Shown here piece by piece: positions 7,554 to 19,503 of a stretch of 64,000 bases of DNA (the stretch's first letter is position 1; each line of letters starts with the position of its first letter). The stretch is from contig CAVXIC010000008.1 of NCBI GenBank assembly GCA_963761755.1, forward strand, positions 821,228 through 885,227, given 5' to 3'. Position numbers and translations under genes: made by a program. Origin of the DNA: CAJXVA01 sp963761755. Lineage in GTDB: Bacteria; Myxococcota_A; Polyangia; Nannocystales; Nannocystaceae. The notes below the pieces were generated by a model. That model had not been told where the DNA came from and made no database searches. It saw only the letters and a program-made list of their open reading frames with translations.

Positions 7554-9296
7554 CTACGCGCCATCGGACGTTGTTATCGCCGTCGGTTCACGCACCGTTT
7601 TCGCCGGCGGTGCGGCCACGGGCCCCTCGGTGGGGGAGGGCGCCGGCGAGGGCGCTGGAGCGTCCGAGGGCGGCGTGGACGCCGGGGGGTCCGACTCCCG
7701 TCCCAGCTGCGTCCCGACCGCGCGCGAGAGCCGGGCGACGGCGTCGTTGTAGCCGTAGATCGCCTCGGCGTACTCGAAGCGGCGCTTGTACCACCTCTCG
7801 AGGTTGCGCAGCAGCTCGCTCGCGTCGCCGCCCCCGACCGTGTCCTTCTGCTGGCCGGACACGACCAAGCGCCAGCTGAGGTCTACCGCCTCGTCGTAGG
7901 TGGCGACCAGGTACTTGGCCTCGACGAGATCCCCGTAGGCCTGCTGGACGTCCATGCCCAGCAGCAGCGCCGCGGCTTCCTCTTGGTGCATGGCGGCCCG
8001 CTTCGTGGCGCGGGCAGACTGCAGGTCGAAGGTGCGGAAGTGGAAATCCCACCGCCAGCGCATCGCCAGGCCGGCATACAGGCGCGTCCAGTTGAACGGG
8101 TCCTGGTAGTAGAGCTGGCTCATGTCGCTGTCGACGGCGTTGGAGCGCCCGATGCCAGTGCTCACCGCGATGCCGAGGTCGGGCAGGAAGTTGGCCCGGG
8201 CGAGGCGCTCTTGGAACTCGCGGGCCTTGACCGCCGCGGAGGCCATCCGCGCTTCGGGCCGCCGCGCGATCGCCATCTGCTTGTAGTCGGCAGGCCGCTG
8301 CAGGCCGCCTTCGATCTCGAGCTTGCGCAGGGTCTGCGCCTCGAGGTCGAAGCCCGGCGGGGCGGCTTCGCCGGCGAGGGCCCACAGCGCGGAGAGCGAA
8401 TACGCCTCCACCTTGAGCGCCTGACGCATCAGCTGCTCGAGCTCGATCGCGGCGAGCTTGACCTTCACCAGGTCGTCCGGGTCGCGCAGCGTCTCCACAT
8501 CGCTGGGATCGGCGTCCCAGTCCTCGTCCCCGCCGCCCAGACCCTGCTCGACCCGCGACTGGGCGTTGTCGACGATCCCCTTGGCTTCGCGCAGGATGGC
8601 GATGCTGTCTCTGGCGAGCAGCAGCGCCGCGTAGGCCTGCTGGACCCGAAGCACGGTCTCCTGCTCGACCTGATTCTTCTGGATCTCCTTGAGCGCGACG
8701 CCGACCTCGGCCAGCTTCCGGGTGTTGCGAATCTTGCCGAAGGTGGTGATCGGGATGACCATGTCCGCCCGGAACTCGAAGCGGACCCCGGCGTCGGCGA
8801 GCTGGGCGAAGTACCCCTGGACCGTGTTGACGTCGAAGTCGTTGTCGTCCCGGGTCCGGCAGTATTGGAAGTCGAAGCCCTCGTCGCCATCGTCGAGCCG
8901 GACGTCGTCGCAGCGGATGTTCACGCCCGGGCTGAGCGTGGCCTGAGTTTCGATGACGGGGATCCACGCGAACTGTGCCTTTCGCAGCTGGGCCTGCATC
9001 GCCGTGATCTCCTCGTCCGCCGAGCGCACCGCGGGGTTGTCCAGGGCGTAGCGCACGATCTGGTCGAGGCTCAGCCGGGCGACGTCGTTGGGTCGAGAGC
9101 CATAGGGGTCCATTCGCCCGTCGGCGACGACATCGAAGGCGCCGGTCCGTGCCCCATCTTTGCGGTCGGGGACATCCGCGGGGGCAGGTCCTCGCGAGGG
9201 AGGGGGCGGCGCGGCCTCGGCGGCACGCGGCGTCCCGAGCAGGCAAAGACCCACGACCTGCAGGGCGCACGAGGACAGGAGGCGCGACACCCTCAA
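7554..9296 (-). CDS. TolC-family outer-membrane efflux protein
   Basis: A 580-residue protein with a signal peptide ending near RAAEA and a Pro-rich start to the mature part. The body has the long alpha-helical repeats of the outer membrane efflux protein family: an early block (LSLDQIVRYALDNPAVRSADEEI) and a second internal copy (ADYKQMAIARRPEARMASAAVKA). These form the trimeric trans-periplasmic channel. The C-terminal ~35 residues are Pro/Ala/Ser-rich. No RND pump or adaptor gene is adjacent. The TTG at 9296 gives the longest form; a GTG at 9290 in the same frame is equally likely. Confidence 0.85.
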   Translation of the reverse strand: MRVSRLLSSCALQVVGLCLLGTPRAAEAAPPPPSRGPAPADVPDRKDGARTGAFDVVADGRMDPYGSRPNDVARLSLDQIVRYALDNPAVRSADEEITAMQAQLRKAQFAWIPVIETQATLSPGVNIRCDDVRLDDGDEGFDFQYCRTRDDNDFDVNTVQGYFAQLADAGVRFEFRADMVIPITTFGKIRNTRKLAEVGVALKEIQKNQVEQETVLRVQQAYAALLLARDSIAILREAKGIVDNAQSRVEQGLGGGDEDWDADPSDVETLRDPDDLVKVKLAAIELEQLMRQALKVEAYSLSALWALAGEAAPPGFDLEAQTLRKLEIEGGLQRPADYKQMAIARRPEARMASAAVKAREFQERLARANFLPDLGIAVSTGIGRSNAVDSDMSQLYYQDPFNWTRLYAGLAMRWRWDFHFRTFDLQSARATKRAAMHQEEAAALLLGMDVQQAYGDLVEAKYLVATYDEAVDLSWRLVVSGQQKDTVGGGDASELLRNLERWYKRRFEYAEAIYGYNDAVARLSRAVGTQLGRESDPPASTPPSDAPAPSPAPSPTEGPVAAPPAKTVREPTAITTSDGA

Positions 9297-9391
9297 TGCG
9301 TACCCTTGCCGAGAATCCAGCGCAACAGGTCCAGATCACGCTCAGGGGGGTTGTGGTTGCGCGGCGTGATCTGGGTTGCCAAGCTCCGGCC

Positions 9392-10258
9392 GTGACCGCT
9401 CTCGGCGTTGTGCTCGACGATCTGCCCCACCAGCCTCGCGCCGTCCTGCGCCTGCACGGCCCCGACACCGTGCGTTTCCTGCAGGGCACCGTCTCGGCGG
9501 ACGTGGGCGCGGCCAAACCCGGAGTCGCGGTCGCCGGGACGCTGCTCACCGTCAAGGCGAAGATCGTCTCCGAGCTGATCCTGCTGGTGCGGGACGAGGC
9601 CACGGTGGACTTGCTCATCCCCGCCGACACCTTCGAGGCGGTCGAGACCCACCTGGACCGCCACATCATCATGGACGAGGTCGAGCTGCAGCGCCGCGAA
9701 GACGTGGTCGTGGCTGCCGTGTGGGGCAGCGGGCTGCCCGAGGCTTCGGCTCCCCTGCGCTGGGACTGCACGCACCCGGTGCATGGTCAGCTGATCGTCG
9801 GCACTGGGGCCGAGGTGGAGGCGGCGCTCGCCCCGGTCGCGCGGGTCGGTGCCGAGGCCTTCGCGGCGCACCGGGTCGAGGTGGGCGCGCCTGCGTGGGG
9901 CTTCGAGATCCGCCCGGGCTTCTTCCCGCCGGAGGTCGGTTTCGTGGGCGCGGTCAGCTATGACAAGGGCTGTTTCCTCGGCCAGGAGCCGTTGGCCCGC
10001 ATTCACGCGCGGGGCCAGGTGAACCGGGTGATGGCCCGGGTGGCGGTGGAGGGCAGCGCGCAGGTCCCCGCTTCGCTCTCCCACCCCGACCGGGCCGAAG
10101 CCGGCACGCTGACCACCGTGGCCGGCGGGCAGGGGCTGGCCATCGTGCGGCGCAGCTTCGCCGAGGTGGGCCAGGCGCTCAGTGCCCAGGGGCTGCGGGT
10201 GAGGGTCAGCTCTGGACCGCTGGGCGACGACCCCGGCATGGGCGGCCGCAAGGGCTGA
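9392..10258 (+). CDS. ygfZ: tRNA-modifying/folate-binding protein YgfZ (GcvT-like)
   Basis: A 288-residue protein. The signature K-G-C-[FY]-x-G-Q-E is present as YDKGCFLGQEPLARIHARGQ. The N-terminus (AVLRLHGPDTVRFLQGTVSADV) matches the aminomethyltransferase-like fold of YgfZ, which binds tetrahydrofolate and supports Fe-S enzymes such as MiaB. I chose the GTG at 9392, since the ~32 residues between it and an in-frame ATG at 9296 do not resemble the family and overlap the divergent TolC start. It converges on the fibro-slime lipoprotein gene with 36 bases between the stops. Confidence 0.85.
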   Translation: MTALGVVLDDLPHQPRAVLRLHGPDTVRFLQGTVSADVGAAKPGVAVAGTLLTVKAKIVSELILLVRDEATVDLLIPADTFEAVETHLDRHIIMDEVELQRREDVVVAAVWGSGLPEASAPLRWDCTHPVHGQLIVGTGAEVEAALAPVARVGAEAFAAHRVEVGAPAWGFEIRPGFFPPEVGFVGAVSYDKGCFLGQEPLARIHARGQVNRVMARVAVEGSAQVPASLSHPDRAEAGTLTTVAGGQGLAIVRRSFAEVGQALSAQGLRVRVSSGPLGDDPGMGGRKG

Positions 10259-10294
10259 GCGGGCGGCCGCTTCGGCAGACCAGTGCGGCAGAGG

Positions 10295-13200
10295 TCAGTG
10301 CGGCAGGTCGGGTAGCGGCGGCAGCTCGCCGGTCTCGTCGCCGTGCGGGTCTGGGGTGTCGGAGGTCTCGTCCGGCGGATCTTGGGGTGCCGGGTCACAG
10401 ACGGCCGCGAAGGGGTCCACGTACGCGAGCACAACGCCGTCCTCGATCACCCGAAGCGTTCGCGCGACGAGGCCGCCCTCCACCGACGCGCGTCCTTGGA
10501 CCGTGACCGCGGCCAGCGGCGCAAACAAACTCGTGGACGCCTGCGCGTCCTCCCCGAAGACGATCGAACCGGTCGACTCGCTCAAGACGTGCAGCTCGCA
10601 CGCTCCCAGCGCACCCAGGACCGCGCGCCCTCCGATGCGCACCTCGCCCTCGACGTAGATCCGGACCTCGCCGCTGCAGGTCAAGGACGCGTCGTCGGTC
10701 ACGCGGAGCGAGCGCAGCGCGTAGGTCCCTGTTTCCAGCGCGAGCGTCTCTTGGTTCCTCAGCTCGAGGACGCCATCGCGCAGGCGACCGCCGAGTGCGT
10801 CGTTGTCGTTGTCGTACAGCGCCCGGTCGAACGCGTCGGTGGGCAGGGGGGCGAGGTAGTCGCTGAAGCCGGTCCGAAGCCGCCCGGCCACCGACGCTCG
10901 GTCGTACAAGAGCACGTCGCCTCCGGCGCTGCTCGCGTTGCCATCGACGATCGCATCGCCGGCGAGCGCGAGGTCTGCGTTGACACCGATGCTGCCCCGG
11001 AGCGCTCCGTCCATGATCATCCCGCGTCCCTCGATGCGGCCCCCCTCGAGGGCGATGACCACTTCGTCGTAGCCGCCGCAGGTGGGGTCCTCCTCCTGCG
11101 GTGGGACGCAGGCGCCGATGACGACGTCTTCGGTGCGTCGGCTGGTCAGGCAGTCGATGGTTGTGTCGATCTGAAAGTTCGAGGAGAAGGTGTGCCGCTC
11201 GGCGAAGAAGATGTCGAGCGCGTAGGCGTTGCCGACCTCGATGCCCAGGCGCGCGGCGGCTTGGTCGAGGTCGACGCTCTGCGACTGGGACGAGTGGACG
11301 CCGCCGAGGTCGATCGCGAGGGTCTCGTTGATGAAGACGAAGAGGTCGTCGTCCCCGGTGAAGGCGAAGGTCTCGCCTCCGCGGTAGAGGAACTCCGAGT
11401 GCAACTCGAGCGTGAAGTGGTAGTTGTGCGCGTTGCCCTCGTTGCCGAAGCCCTGGCCGTCGATCGGGAAGAACGCGTTGTTTCGGTAGTGGAAGACGCC
11501 CTCGGCGACCTCTTGGAGCACCAGCGGGATCTCGAAGCGCTCGTTCACCCCCGGGGTGTCGTTGTACCACTGCGAGAACGCATCGGGTCCGCTGGTGGTC
11601 TTCGAGTCGGGGCCGGCGACGTACACCGGCTTGCGATCGTCCCCGAGCGTGGTCGCGACGATGCCTCGCTCCGTTCCATTGACGCCTTGAAAGTTGGGGT
11701 GCTCGGCCTTGAAGTCCCGCACGATGGCGGTCAGGTTCCGCTCCCCGGCGCATTGCTCCTCGTCGATCGTCACCGTGTCGGTCCGAACGTCGCATCGCGC
11801 CGAACCGCAGCAGTCGCCTGCGTCGCCGCATGCATCCCCGGTCGCTCGGCACTCCGAACAGGTCCCCTCGATGCACAAGGTCGCGCCGCAGCAGTCGCCG
11901 TCGGCCTGGCACGCTGCGCCTTCGGGTTCGCACATGGCGCACGATCCGTCGGCGCAGCTGAGCGTTCCGCAACAGGTGCCCGCCCCACCGCATGCGTCCC
12001 CAGCATTGCCGCACGGTTCGCCGCAGTAGCCGTCGTTGCAGGACAAGGATCCGCAGCAGTCATCGGAGCTGGTGCAGGACGCTTGCTCGCTGCCGCAGTG
12101 AACGCAGGAGTTCGAGACGCAGTGCTGCTCCCCTCCGCAGTCGTTGTCGGCCTCGCAGGCGCACGCCGGACGGGCCTGGGAATCGTCGAGGTCGAGCGCG
12201 ATGACGACCGGAACGCGAACCTCACAGCTCGCATCGTCGTCGAGAACAGCCCACGCCAGGACCCTCTCGCCGTCGCCCACCGGGCGCGAGTGGTCGATGT
12301 CATCGCCGTACAGGAAACTCAGCCCCTCCAGGCCGGCGCCGAGCAGGTGGCCGGTGTCCTCTTCGAAGGTGACCCGGTACGAGTTCCCGGTGTTGTTGTC
12401 CGTCGGGTAGCCGCACGTGGTGGTGCCGTTGCTGATGTGCTCGACGAAGGTGAACGCCGAGGTGTCCGCCTGGTTTTGGTAGTTCAAGGTCACGTCGTCA
12501 CCGGAGAGCACGAAGCCACCGCCGGCTTCGCGAAACGCCGAGAGGGTCTCCAGCGACGCACGATCGTCGATCGGATGGCCCGGGTTGAGGAACCACACGA
12601 CGTCGTATCCCTCGACGTGGGACTCGGTGATGCCATCGCTGGGCTCGTCGATGACCTCGACGGCGTATCCCAGTTCGTCGATCTTCCCCGCGATGAAATC
12701 GGCGTCGTGGGTGTACTCGCCCTGGTGGTTGTCGTCGAGGACGACGAGGACCCGGGGATCCGTTACCTGCGCGACGTACTCGACCGTCGTCTCGATCAGA
12801 GTGTGGGCGACGTCCCCGGGCGTCCTGGGGTTCGAGAACGTGAGCAAGATGACCGCATGGCGGCCGGGGTCCGCACACAGGGCGTTGGGGTCGACATAGG
12901 GCGTGGTGCCGGCCGCGGCGGCGGAGAAGTGGGCTCGCTCGATGCTCAGGACGTTCCCCTCGAGCGTCATGACGGCCTGCTCTGGGATCCACAGCCCGGT
13001 CTCGGTGTCGAGCGAGTAGTTCTCGACGTCTCCGGCAGCCCACGCTCGGGTCACTTGATCGCGCTGCTCTGCGGCGAGCTCGACCTGCCACTGCAGCGTC
13101 TGCCCCGGCCGCACCCGCACCCGCGAGGACCCTGAAAAGAGGTCCACGGACAGCAGGGCGATCGGATCGAAGGGCTGGGGAAGGGCGTCGTCGCGTCGGG

Positions 13201-13819
13201 CGAGCATGGAGGCCACGAAGGCCCCCTTGTGGTTGTCGCGGGGGTGGACGGCGTCGACGTGCGCGGTGATCGGGCCGGACACGGGGCTGCCGTCCTCGAG
13301 CTCCAGGTCACCGGGCTCGACCCGCAGGCTCGCGTACGCTCGGCCGGCCTCGGAATCGAAGCCGAGGATCGCGTCGGGGTCACCGGCCTGCGGCATCGTG
13401 AACGCCAGCGGCTGGGGGACGCTGCGCAGGTCGACGTCGAAGACCCCGGTCTGCTCGTCCTCGAAGCGGTGGCTTCGAAAGCTCGTCGTGTGGTCGGGCG
13501 CGACGAATCGCAGCGTGGCCCAGCCGGTGGGGACATCCACCCAGAAGCGCCCGGTGCCGTCGGTGATGGCGCTCGCCAGCGGCGTGCCCTTGGGTCCTTG
13601 ACCGTGGAACTGCGGCGTTGCGGTTTGCCGCGGGTCGAGGCGATAGACCTCGACCCGAGCGTTCCGCAGCGGACGGGCGTCGCCGTCCTGCAGCATGGTC
13701 GTCACCCTGCCGCGCGCCTGTGTCCACGTCTGGGACGCCTGCTCGCCGTCCGCCGCGCCGCACGCGAGCAGGGGCAGGCAACAAAGGGCAGCCGCGAGAC
13801 GTCGGTCGATGGACACCAT
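10295..13819 (-). CDS. Giant multidomain fibro-slime lipoprotein
   Basis: An 1174-residue cell-surface protein. A lipoprotein signal (LPLLAC) opens it, then a carboxypeptidase-regulatory-like beta domain (about 30-115). About 315-475 reads as a Rossmann-like, ThuA/glutamine-amidotransferase-like domain (VLVVLDDNHQGEYTHDADF, then EGYDVVWFLNPGHPI, then GGGFVLSGDD). About 550-680 is Cys-rich with repeated GDCCG/GTCCG-type units. About 690-890 is a fibro-slime domain (FAFTGDDDLFVFINETLAIDLGGVH). The last ~240 residues read as a repetitive beta-helix-like region (GRIEGRGMIMDGALRGSIGVN). Ligand and function are unknown; adhesion or matrix binding is a guess. The start at 13819 places the lipobox correctly; the nearest -10-like TAGGGT is about 30 bases upstream. 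Confidence 0.8.
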   Translation of the reverse strand: MVSIDRRLAAALCCLPLLACGAADGEQASQTWTQARGRVTTMLQDGDARPLRNARVEVYRLDPRQTATPQFHGQGPKGTPLASAITDGTGRFWVDVPTGWATLRFVAPDHTTSFRSHRFEDEQTGVFDVDLRSVPQPLAFTMPQAGDPDAILGFDSEAGRAYASLRVEPGDLELEDGSPVSGPITAHVDAVHPRDNHKGAFVASMLARRDDALPQPFDPIALLSVDLFSGSSRVRVRPGQTLQWQVELAAEQRDQVTRAWAAGDVENYSLDTETGLWIPEQAVMTLEGNVLSIERAHFSAAAAGTTPYVDPNALCADPGRHAVILLTFSNPRTPGDVAHTLIETTVEYVAQVTDPRVLVVLDDNHQGEYTHDADFIAGKIDELGYAVEVIDEPSDGITESHVEGYDVVWFLNPGHPIDDRASLETLSAFREAGGGFVLSGDDVTLNYQNQADTSAFTFVEHISNGTTTCGYPTDNNTGNSYRVTFEEDTGHLLGAGLEGLSFLYGDDIDHSRPVGDGERVLAWAVLDDDASCEVRVPVVIALDLDDSQARPACACEADNDCGGEQHCVSNSCVHCGSEQASCTSSDDCCGSLSCNDGYCGEPCGNAGDACGGAGTCCGTLSCADGSCAMCEPEGAACQADGDCCGATLCIEGTCSECRATGDACGDAGDCCGSARCDVRTDTVTIDEEQCAGERNLTAIVRDFKAEHPNFQGVNGTERGIVATTLGDDRKPVYVAGPDSKTTSGPDAFSQWYNDTPGVNERFEIPLVLQEVAEGVFHYRNNAFFPIDGQGFGNEGNAHNYHFTLELHSEFLYRGGETFAFTGDDDLFVFINETLAIDLGGVHSSQSQSVDLDQAAARLGIEVGNAYALDIFFAERHTFSSNFQIDTTIDCLTSRRTEDVVIGACVPPQEEDPTCGGYDEVVIALEGGRIEGRGMIMDGALRGSIGVNADLALAGDAIVDGNASSAGGDVLLYDRASVAGRLRTGFSDYLAPLPTDAFDRALYDNDNDALGGRLRDGVLELRNQETLALETGTYALRSLRVTDDASLTCSGEVRIYVEGEVRIGGRAVLGALGACELHVLSESTGSIVFGEDAQASTSLFAPLAAVTVQGRASVEGGLVARTLRVIEDGVVLAYVDPFAAVCDPAPQDPPDETSDTPDPHGDETGELPPLPDLPH

Positions 13820-13902
13820 CACGACGCTCTTCGTCCGAGATGGGCAAACCCTAAGACCTCGGGGAGACCTCGGGGAAACCTCGGGCGCCCACAGCGCGCT
13901 CC

Positions 13903-15261
13903 TCAGGCGAGGACGGCCCGGGCCGCGTCGTGTCCGCTCTGCACGGCGGACTCGATCGTCGCCGGGAGGCCCGTCCGCACCCAATCCCCGGCCAAGAACA
14001 GCCCTGGAACCGGAGAGACGGTCTCGGGCCGGTAGTGGTAGGTGCCCGCCGCGTGGGTGATCGTGGCCTTCTTCTCCTTGATCACCTTGCTGTCCAGGAC
14101 CGCGAACCGGCGGCCCGGAAAGAACCGCTTCATCTCCGAGACGAACAGATCGGTCAGGACCTTAGGCCGATCGTCCACCATGCCGCGCGCGCCGGAGATG
14201 GTGCAGTTGAGCAGCACCCGGTCGCCCTCGTCGAGGCCTTCGATACGGCTGCGGTCGAAGAGCCAGTGCAGCGGGGACCCGATCAGCCCCACGAAGGGCT
14301 GGGTCTCCCACAGCGGGCGGTCGACCACCAGCCACAGGTTGACGATTGGAGAGTGGGTGAGCTTGGCGACGTCTGCGAACACGGGGTCGCGCAGCACGGG
14401 CTCGGGCAGCGCGCTCAGCAGCGGGCCCGGCGGGAGGGCCGAGATGACGCAATCGGTCTCGATCCGCTCGCCGCTGCGCAGCACCACCGCGCGGACGCCG
14501 TCCCCATCGCACTCCAGTCCGCGCAGTGGGGACGCGGTGCGGACGTCGACACCGCGGGCTTCGAGGTACCGCGTCGCGGGCTCGACGTACAGCTGCGAGA
14601 GCGGCACCTTGGGAATGCCGAAGCTGGAGGCGTCACGGGTGCCCAGGAAGGCGCGCTCCAGCACGGCCATGAGCATGGCCGCCGAGGACACCAACGGGTC
14701 GTCGTTGAGCGTGGCCCAGATGAGCGGCTCCCAAAAGGCGTTGCGGACGGACTGCGTCTGCCCCAGACGCCGCAGCCACGCGTCGCACGTCTCGTTGTCG
14801 TCGGGTCGGTCGACCTCGGCGCGAAGCAGCAAGCCCGCGCGCAAGGCCGAGATCTTGCCCAGAATCCCCATCCCCCGCATGGAGAGCAGCCCGGCGCCCA
14901 GGTGCAGCGGCGCGGGCAGGGCGGGGCAGCGCATCGACACCCGCTTGCCGCCGGGCTTCACCATGTCGACGGCCATGTTTCGCTGGAACCAGACGCAGTG
15001 GTCCTGTCCGAGCGTGCGCAGGAACGCGAGCGTCTCGAAGTAGCACCCCATCATCAGGTGCTGGCCGTTGTCGAGCGCGTAGCCGGAGCGCGCGTGCTCG
15101 AAGGAGCGCGAACGACCGCCGCCGTTGGCGGTCGCTTCGAGCACCACGATTCGACGCTTCGGTCCGCCGCCTGCCTGCTGCGTGCACAAACGAACGGCAG
15201 CGGACAGGCCGGCCAGACCTGCGCCGGCGACGACGATGGGACCCTTGCCCTGGGCGGTCAT
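13903..15261 (-). CDS. hpnE: Hydroxysqualene dehydroxylase HpnE (FAD-dependent)
   Basis: A 452-residue flavoprotein of the amine oxidase/phytoene desaturase superfamily. The dinucleotide-binding motif is at the N-terminus (VVAGAGLAGLSAAVRL), followed by an acidic strand end (VVLEATANGGGRSRSF); the second flavin motif is near the C-terminus (GLFLAGDWVRTGLPATIESAVQSG). HpnE reduces hydroxysqualene to squalene as the last step of the HpnCDE route. It is the last gene of the mevalonate/squalene run, 15 bases after hpnD, which fixes the assignment more firmly than similarity to other desaturases would. Confidence 0.9.
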   Translation of the reverse strand: MTAQGKGPIVVAGAGLAGLSAAVRLCTQQAGGGPKRRIVVLEATANGGGRSRSFEHARSGYALDNGQHLMMGCYFETLAFLRTLGQDHCVWFQRNMAVDMVKPGGKRVSMRCPALPAPLHLGAGLLSMRGMGILGKISALRAGLLLRAEVDRPDDNETCDAWLRRLGQTQSVRNAFWEPLIWATLNDDPLVSSAAMLMAVLERAFLGTRDASSFGIPKVPLSQLYVEPATRYLEARGVDVRTASPLRGLECDGDGVRAVVLRSGERIETDCVISALPPGPLLSALPEPVLRDPVFADVAKLTHSPIVNLWLVVDRPLWETQPFVGLIGSPLHWLFDRSRIEGLDEGDRVLLNCTISGARGMVDDRPKVLTDLFVSEMKRFFPGRRFAVLDSKVIKEKKATITHAAGTYHYRPETVSPVPGLFLAGDWVRTGLPATIESAVQSGHDAARAVLA

Positions 15262-15276
15262 CAGCGTGACGGATTC

Positions 15277-16185
15277 TCAGGCGACGACGGCCAGGGACGA
15301 GCGCGCGATGGCCTTGGCGGCGACCTTGAGCTTGTCGCGGCGCCGCAGGGACGGGCGCCGGGTGAACACGTTGTAGTTGCGCTCTCGGATCTCGGAGAGG
15401 ATCTCGTAGTAGGTGCGGCCCATGATCTCCGCAGGGAGCAGCGCCCGGGCGTTGGCACCGCGAAGCGCCTCCCATGCGCGCCGGTACTCGCGTTCGGCGG
15501 CGTCGGCAAAATCCTTGGCCATCGCGACGAAGCGCCCATCATAGCGCCCCTGCATGATGTCCTCGTCGCTCAGGCCGTGACGATGCAGCAGGCTCTGGGG
15601 CAGGTAGACCCGCCCGCGCTCCGCGTCCTCGGCGACGTCTCGCAAGATGTTGGTGTACTGCAGGGCCAAGCCCAGGTGCTCGGCGTATTCGTGCGCTGCC
15701 TTGGATTGGTCGCCGAAGATGGCGATACACAGGAAGCCGACGCACGACGCGACCCGGTAGCAATACAGCCGCAGCGCGTCGAGGTCCTCGTAGCGGTCGG
15801 TGTCGAGGTCCATCGCCACGCCGGCGATGATCTCGTCGAAGGCCTCGCGGGGATAGTCGAAGTGCTTGCGAGAGACCGCGAGCCCCTTGCCCAAGTCCGT
15901 CTGCGCGTCGACGTTCTCCACGTAGGGGTCGGCGTAGATCCGCGCGACCTCGGTGCTCCACTCGCGCAGCGCCTCCCGAGCCGCGACGCGGCCCGCTTCA
16001 CCCGCAGGGCGCTCATCGACGATGTCGTCGACGACCCGGCAGAACTCGTAGACCCCAGACAGGGCGTCTCGCTGCTCACGGCCCAAGAAGAGGAACGCGA
16101 ACTTGAAGTTGCTGGAGCTGCGTTTGGTGAGCCGCCGGAGGAACGCGGCGGTCTGGAACGGGAGGTCGGCGACGGAGGACTGCAT
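15277..16185 (-). CDS. hpnD: Presqualene diphosphate synthase HpnD
   Basis: A 302-residue trans-isoprenyl diphosphate condensing enzyme of the squalene/phytoene synthase family. The two metal-binding Asp motifs are present: RVVDDIVDE early, and NILRDVAEDAERGRVYLP in the middle, the second being typical of HpnD. It joins two farnesyl diphosphates to presqualene diphosphate. ATG 16185 is used; the frame is open far upstream but that part overlaps hpnC. Five bases separate it from the hpnC stop, so the two are probably co-translated. Confidence 0.92.
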   Translation of the reverse strand: MQSSVADLPFQTAAFLRRLTKRSSSNFKFAFLFLGREQRDALSGVYEFCRVVDDIVDERPAGEAGRVAAREALREWSTEVARIYADPYVENVDAQTDLGKGLAVSRKHFDYPREAFDEIIAGVAMDLDTDRYEDLDALRLYCYRVASCVGFLCIAIFGDQSKAAHEYAEHLGLALQYTNILRDVAEDAERGRVYLPQSLLHRHGLSDEDIMQGRYDGRFVAMAKDFADAAEREYRRAWEALRGANARALLPAEIMGRTYYEILSEIRERNYNVFTRRPSLRRRDKLKVAAKAIARSSLAVVA

Positions 16186-16190
16186 GGTGT

Positions 16191-17165
16191 TCAGGCCTCT
16201 CCCCGGAGGAATCGGCGGCCGAACGAGAACATCGACCGCAGCGCGATGCCGGCCATGTCGCGCTTCTCGAGCGTGGGGCGGAAGTCCAAGGTGTTGAAGT
16301 CCGCGCTCTCGATGCGGTCGAGGATCGCCATGCCGCCGCGCCACGTCGCCTCGAGCTCCATCGAGAGCCCCGGCGACACGCGACGGATCAGCGGGCGCCC
16401 GCGGAGGAACATGGAGCGGGTGCGCGCGACCTCGTAGTGCATCAGCTCGCGCAGCTCGGCGGTGAACCGCTTGGCCACGAGGTCCTCGTACGCCACGCCG
16501 AAGTGCAGGAGGTCTTCCTCGGGGATGTAGAAGCGCCCCCGCGGGATGTCGACGGAGAGATCCTGCAGGAAGTTGGCGATCTGCAGTGCGCTGCAGATCT
16601 CGTCGCTGAACCGGTGGAGCTGCTGCTCGCGATGCCCGTGCACGTAGAGCACCAGCTGCCCCACGGGGTTGGCCGAATGCGCGCAGTAGTGCAGCCGCTG
16701 GGCGTGGGAACCGTACCGGACCCCGCGCAGATCCATGCGAAACGCGGTGAGCAGCGCCTTGAGGGGTCCGATCGGGATGTTGTGGCGCCGCACCGTGTCG
16801 CGCAGGGCGATGAACACCGGGTGCTGAACCTCGCGGTGGTAGCAGGTCTCGAGCAGCTGGTCCCAGGTCGAGAGGGCCTCGTTGCGCCGCCCCTCGAAGC
16901 GAGGCTCGTCTGCGAAGTCGTCGGCCGAGCGCGCGAAGGCGTAGATCGCGAAGACTTGCGGCCGCAGGTGGGCGGGCAAGAATCGAGAAGCGACCGGGAA
17001 GTTCTCGTAGTGGTTGGTCGCCATCCGCTCGCACCAGCGGTAGCCGGTCTCCACCGTCCACGGACCCGCGGGCGCGCCGTCGGGAGGAGAGAAGCTCTCG
17101 CTCAGATCATCGGCGGAGGTTTCGAGCGGAACGGCAAAGAGTCGAGGTTCGGTAGCGCTGACCAT
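16191..17165 (-). CDS. hpnC: Hydroxysqualene synthase HpnC
   Basis: A 324-residue member of the squalene/phytoene synthase family. The first Asp motif is AFARSADDFADE and the second NFLQDLSVDIPRGRFYIP. Established work assigns HpnC the conversion of presqualene diphosphate to hydroxysqualene. Order here is hpnC, hpnD, hpnE, as in hopanoid clusters of other bacteria, but it follows mevalonate genes instead of a squalene-hopene cyclase. Start ATG 17165, 40 bases after the stop of the fused kinase-reductase gene. Confidence 0.9.
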   Translation of the reverse strand: MVSATEPRLFAVPLETSADDLSESFSPPDGAPAGPWTVETGYRWCERMATNHYENFPVASRFLPAHLRPQVFAIYAFARSADDFADEPRFEGRRNEALSTWDQLLETCYHREVQHPVFIALRDTVRRHNIPIGPLKALLTAFRMDLRGVRYGSHAQRLHYCAHSANPVGQLVLYVHGHREQQLHRFSDEICSALQIANFLQDLSVDIPRGRFYIPEEDLLHFGVAYEDLVAKRFTAELRELMHYEVARTRSMFLRGRPLIRRVSPGLSMELEATWRGGMAILDRIESADFNTLDFRPTLEKRDMAGIALRSMFSFGRRFLRGEA

Positions 17166-17205
17166 GGTGGAGTCCCCAAAAGTAAGAAGCTGACGTTCGT
17201 GCGGA

Positions 17206-19499
<2,294 letters not shown>

Positions 19500-19503
<4 letters not shown>

